Assembly: GCF_018130785.1 (NCBI RefSeq)
Contig: NZ_JAFCJT010000011.1
Coordinates: 151,269-215,268, forward strand
Direction of reading: 5' to 3'
Length of the DNA stretch: 64,000 bases
Source: Bradyrhizobium liaoningense
GTDB lineage: Bacteria; Pseudomonadota; Alphaproteobacteria; Rhizobiales; Xanthobacteraceae
Shown here one piece after another: positions 62,273 through 64,000 of this stretch. Each line of letters starts with the position of its first letter. Within the stretch, counting starts at the first letter, position 1. Made by a program: the position numbers and the translations under genes. A model generated the notes under the pieces. The model was not told the origin of the DNA. It saw only the letters and a list, made by a program, of their open reading frames with translations, and ran no database searches.

Positions 62273-63823
62273 ATGCATGGCTTCATGATCTCGACAGCAG
62301 CCGAACTCGGACGTGAGATCCGCACGCAGTCCGGTGTCGTGCGCGGCCAGCGGCGCGATGCGAGCGGCGTTCTGGCGTTCAAAGGCATCTCCTACGCCGC
62401 GCCACCGGTCGGGCCTCTGCGTTGGTGCGCACCGAAACCGCCGGCGCCATGGAACGGAGTGCGCGATGCAAGCGTCTTCGGCGCGGGTTGTCTGTCAGCG
62501 CTCGCGAACGACCATCGGCCGGGACCGCGCGACGAGGACTGCCTCTATCTCAATGTCTGGACCGCCGCGCAGCACACGAACGAGAAACGGCCCGTTATGG
62601 TGTGGATTCACGGCGGCGGCTTCCAGTTCGGCTCCTCGGCCAACCCCGCCACCGATGGCGTAGCGTTGGCCGCCAGAGGCGTCGTCGTGGTCAGCTTCAA
62701 CTACCGTCTCGGCATCCTCGGCTTCTTCGCCCATCCCTATCTCGACACGGAAGCGCCGTCAGGCAATTACGGCTTGCAAGATCAGCTGATGGCGCTGCGC
62801 TGGGTCAGGGCCAACATCGCTGGCTTTGGCGGCGACCCCGACAACGTCACATTGTTCGGCGAGTCCGCGGGCGCCATGGCCGTCGGCATCCTGATGGCCT
62901 CGCCGCTGGCGCGCGGATTGTTTCACAAGGCGATCGGGCAGAGCGGCGCGTTCTGGGACGGCAGGCACGGACCGCTCCAGACGTTCGACGAAGCCCGGGC
63001 GCGAGGTCGCGCCTTCGCGCGACGGCAAGGCAACGCGTCGATCGCGGAATTGCGCACCATGCCGGCCGACCGCCTGAACGCCGCCGCGCCGTGGAGCTTC
63101 GAGGCCAGCCCGGTCGTTGCGGCATTCTCACCGAGTATCGATCATCAATTGGTGCTCGACGTACCCGCGCGGCGATTCCTGCGCGGCGAACAGATGCACG
63201 TCCCGTTGCTGGCGGGCTGGAATGCCGCGGAAGAATTCCCCTTTCCCGCACAATCACTCCCCGATCAGTCGGCGCCCGCCTTTCTCGCGGCGGCTGAGCG
63301 GATGTTCGGCAAGGAGCGCATGCCCGATTTCCTGAAGGTCTATCCCGCGATGACCGACGCGGAGGCCAAAGCCTCTGCGGCTGAGCTCAACGGCGACTAC
63401 GTGATCGGCGAGCAGTGCTGGCAGTGGTTGCGCCTGCATCGACGCGCGGGACGCGTGCCGGCCTACGGCTATCTCTTCAACTATACGTCGCCCTACACAC
63501 CGATCGCCTCGCATGTCACCGAAATCCCGTTCGTGTTCGGGACGCTGACGCCGCAGCAGATCGTCGGCAGCACGACGCCACCAGCCGAACAGGACCGTGC
63601 ACTGGCGCGAACGATGATGAGCTATTGGGTGAACTTTGCCATGCACGGCAATCCGAACGGACCGGGCCTGCCGGCATGGCCTGCCTATGACGAGAGCGAC
63701 GTCGTGCAGATCATCGGCAACACGATCGAGGCCCGCCCCAATCCGCAAGCCGCGCGCTTTCGCTTCCTCGACAGTTTCAGAGAGGACGGCAAGTTGCCGA
63801 TGCGATGGCGCGAGATGGCGTAG
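62273..63823 (+). CDS. type B carboxylesterase
   Basis: A 516-aa alpha/beta-hydrolase. Landmarks: FKGISYAAPPVGPLRW, EDCLYLNVWTAAQ, the oxyanion hole HGGGFQFG, and the nucleophile elbow FGESAGAMAV with catalytic Ser. The C-terminal SHVTEIPFVFGTL carries the likely His region. No signal peptide. It hydrolyses carboxylic esters; the AraC regulator is divergent and probably controls it. Confidence 0.93.
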   Translation: MHGFMISTAAELGREIRTQSGVVRGQRRDASGVLAFKGISYAAPPVGPLRWCAPKPPAPWNGVRDASVFGAGCLSALANDHRPGPRDEDCLYLNVWTAAQHTNEKRPVMVWIHGGGFQFGSSANPATDGVALAARGVVVVSFNYRLGILGFFAHPYLDTEAPSGNYGLQDQLMALRWVRANIAGFGGDPDNVTLFGESAGAMAVGILMASPLARGLFHKAIGQSGAFWDGRHGPLQTFDEARARGRAFARRQGNASIAELRTMPADRLNAAAPWSFEASPVVAAFSPSIDHQLVLDVPARRFLRGEQMHVPLLAGWNAAEEFPFPAQSLPDQSAPAFLAAAERMFGKERMPDFLKVYPAMTDAEAKASAAELNGDYVIGEQCWQWLRLHRRAGRVPAYGYLFNYTSPYTPIASHVTEIPFVFGTLTPQQIVGSTTPPAEQDRALARTMMSYWVNFAMHGNPNGPGLPAWPAYDESDVVQIIGNTIEARPNPQAARFRFLDSFREDGKLPMRWREMA

Positions 63824-63834
63824 GCGACCAACTT

Positions 63835-63892
63835 CGTAGGGCGGATCAGCCCGCGGCTGCGCGGAGCGCAGTCCGCTGGCGTAGTCCGCCAT
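63835..63892. repeat. palindromic repeat, GTAGGGCGGAT type
   Basis: GTAGGGCGGAT at the left and GTAGTCCGCCAT at the right pair through GGCGGA/TCCGCC, with a GC-rich middle. It is related in style to the GTAGGGTGGGC elements but has different arms. It follows the carboxylesterase stop. Confidence 0.6.
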
Positions 63893-63895
63893 CGA

Positions 63896-64000
63896 TCAGC
63901 ACGGCGCGACGAGAGATGGTGGATTGCGCACTTGAAGCGCATCCTGAGGCTTGGCCGGCTTCGGCTTCGTGGCCCACGGGGCGCCCAGGACGAGTTTGTT
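63896..64000 (-). CDS. possible C-terminus of a gene running off the right edge
   Basis: On the minus strand the last 34 codons of the window are open and end in TGA at 63898-63896. The product text includes NKLVLGAPWATKPKPAKPQD and ends LVAPC. The Lys/Pro composition looks coding-like, but 34 codons alone cannot prove it. Its start lies outside the window. Confidence 0.3.
   Translation of the reverse strand, partial: NKLVLGAPWATKPKPAKPQDALQVRNPPSLVAPC

Overview
The window is about 64 kb of high-GC alphaproteobacterial chromosome. The order dnaB - alr - (accessory block) - radA - cvpA - purF, a livGF-K-HM operon, an NnrU-family gene, PAS and GFA proteins, and several intergenic palindromic repeat families all point to Bradyrhizobium or a close relative (Nitrobacteraceae). 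This is recognition by family and gene order, not a database result. No tRNA, rRNA, CRISPR array, transposase, integrase or phage gene was found.

Layout. 1-940: small ORFs and two CRP-like palindromes ahead of dnaB. 940-3775: dnaB and alr. 3790-16033: an accessory block between alr and radA. It holds a Cys-rich secreted protein, xthA, an SGNH-type secreted protein, a GFA protein, a GntR-controlled operon (dehydrogenase, polar amino-acid-type ABC transporter, RpiB-like isomerase; 6797-11952), a TauE permease, and a translationally coupled periplasmic binding protein plus membrane GGDEF-EAL protein. 16223-20892: radA, cvpA, purF, SDR. 20971-30797: a beta-propeller protein, an orphan LivK-type binding protein, then on the minus strand a YfgM-like protein, lipoprotein, der and a TetA-like MFS, a CoA-ligase, nnrU and a secreted protein. 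31038-34844: prfC, a guanidine exporter gene (sugE/gdx) under a guanidine-II riboswitch, and a pit/DUF47 phosphate module. 35001-39685: the livGF-K-HM operon. 39995-64000: mostly one- to four-gene accessory units, often with a local regulator (TetR, PadR, MarR-GNAT, LysR, AraC, ECF sigma) and, in several cases, a visible operator.

The strongest regulatory discoveries are: (1) a two-hairpin ACGR-loop (mini-ykkC / guanidine-II) riboswitch before sugE, with a perfect 9-bp alternative helix that would bury its Shine-Dalgarno; (2) a matched pair of 19-bp TetR sites (16/19 identical) ahead of a TetR gene and its adjacent membrane-protein gene; (3) perfect or near-perfect inverted repeats at the promoters of the GntR operon and the MarR-GNAT gene.

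The strongest protein-level oddities are: a peptide deformylase homologue that has lost two of three metal ligands; a cupin whose reading frame runs 246 bp into a convergent gene; an ECF sigma factor coupled to a CxxC membrane protein and a CxxC AhpD-like protein with no visible anti-sigma factor; and a binding-protein/GGDEF-EAL pair with no transporter.
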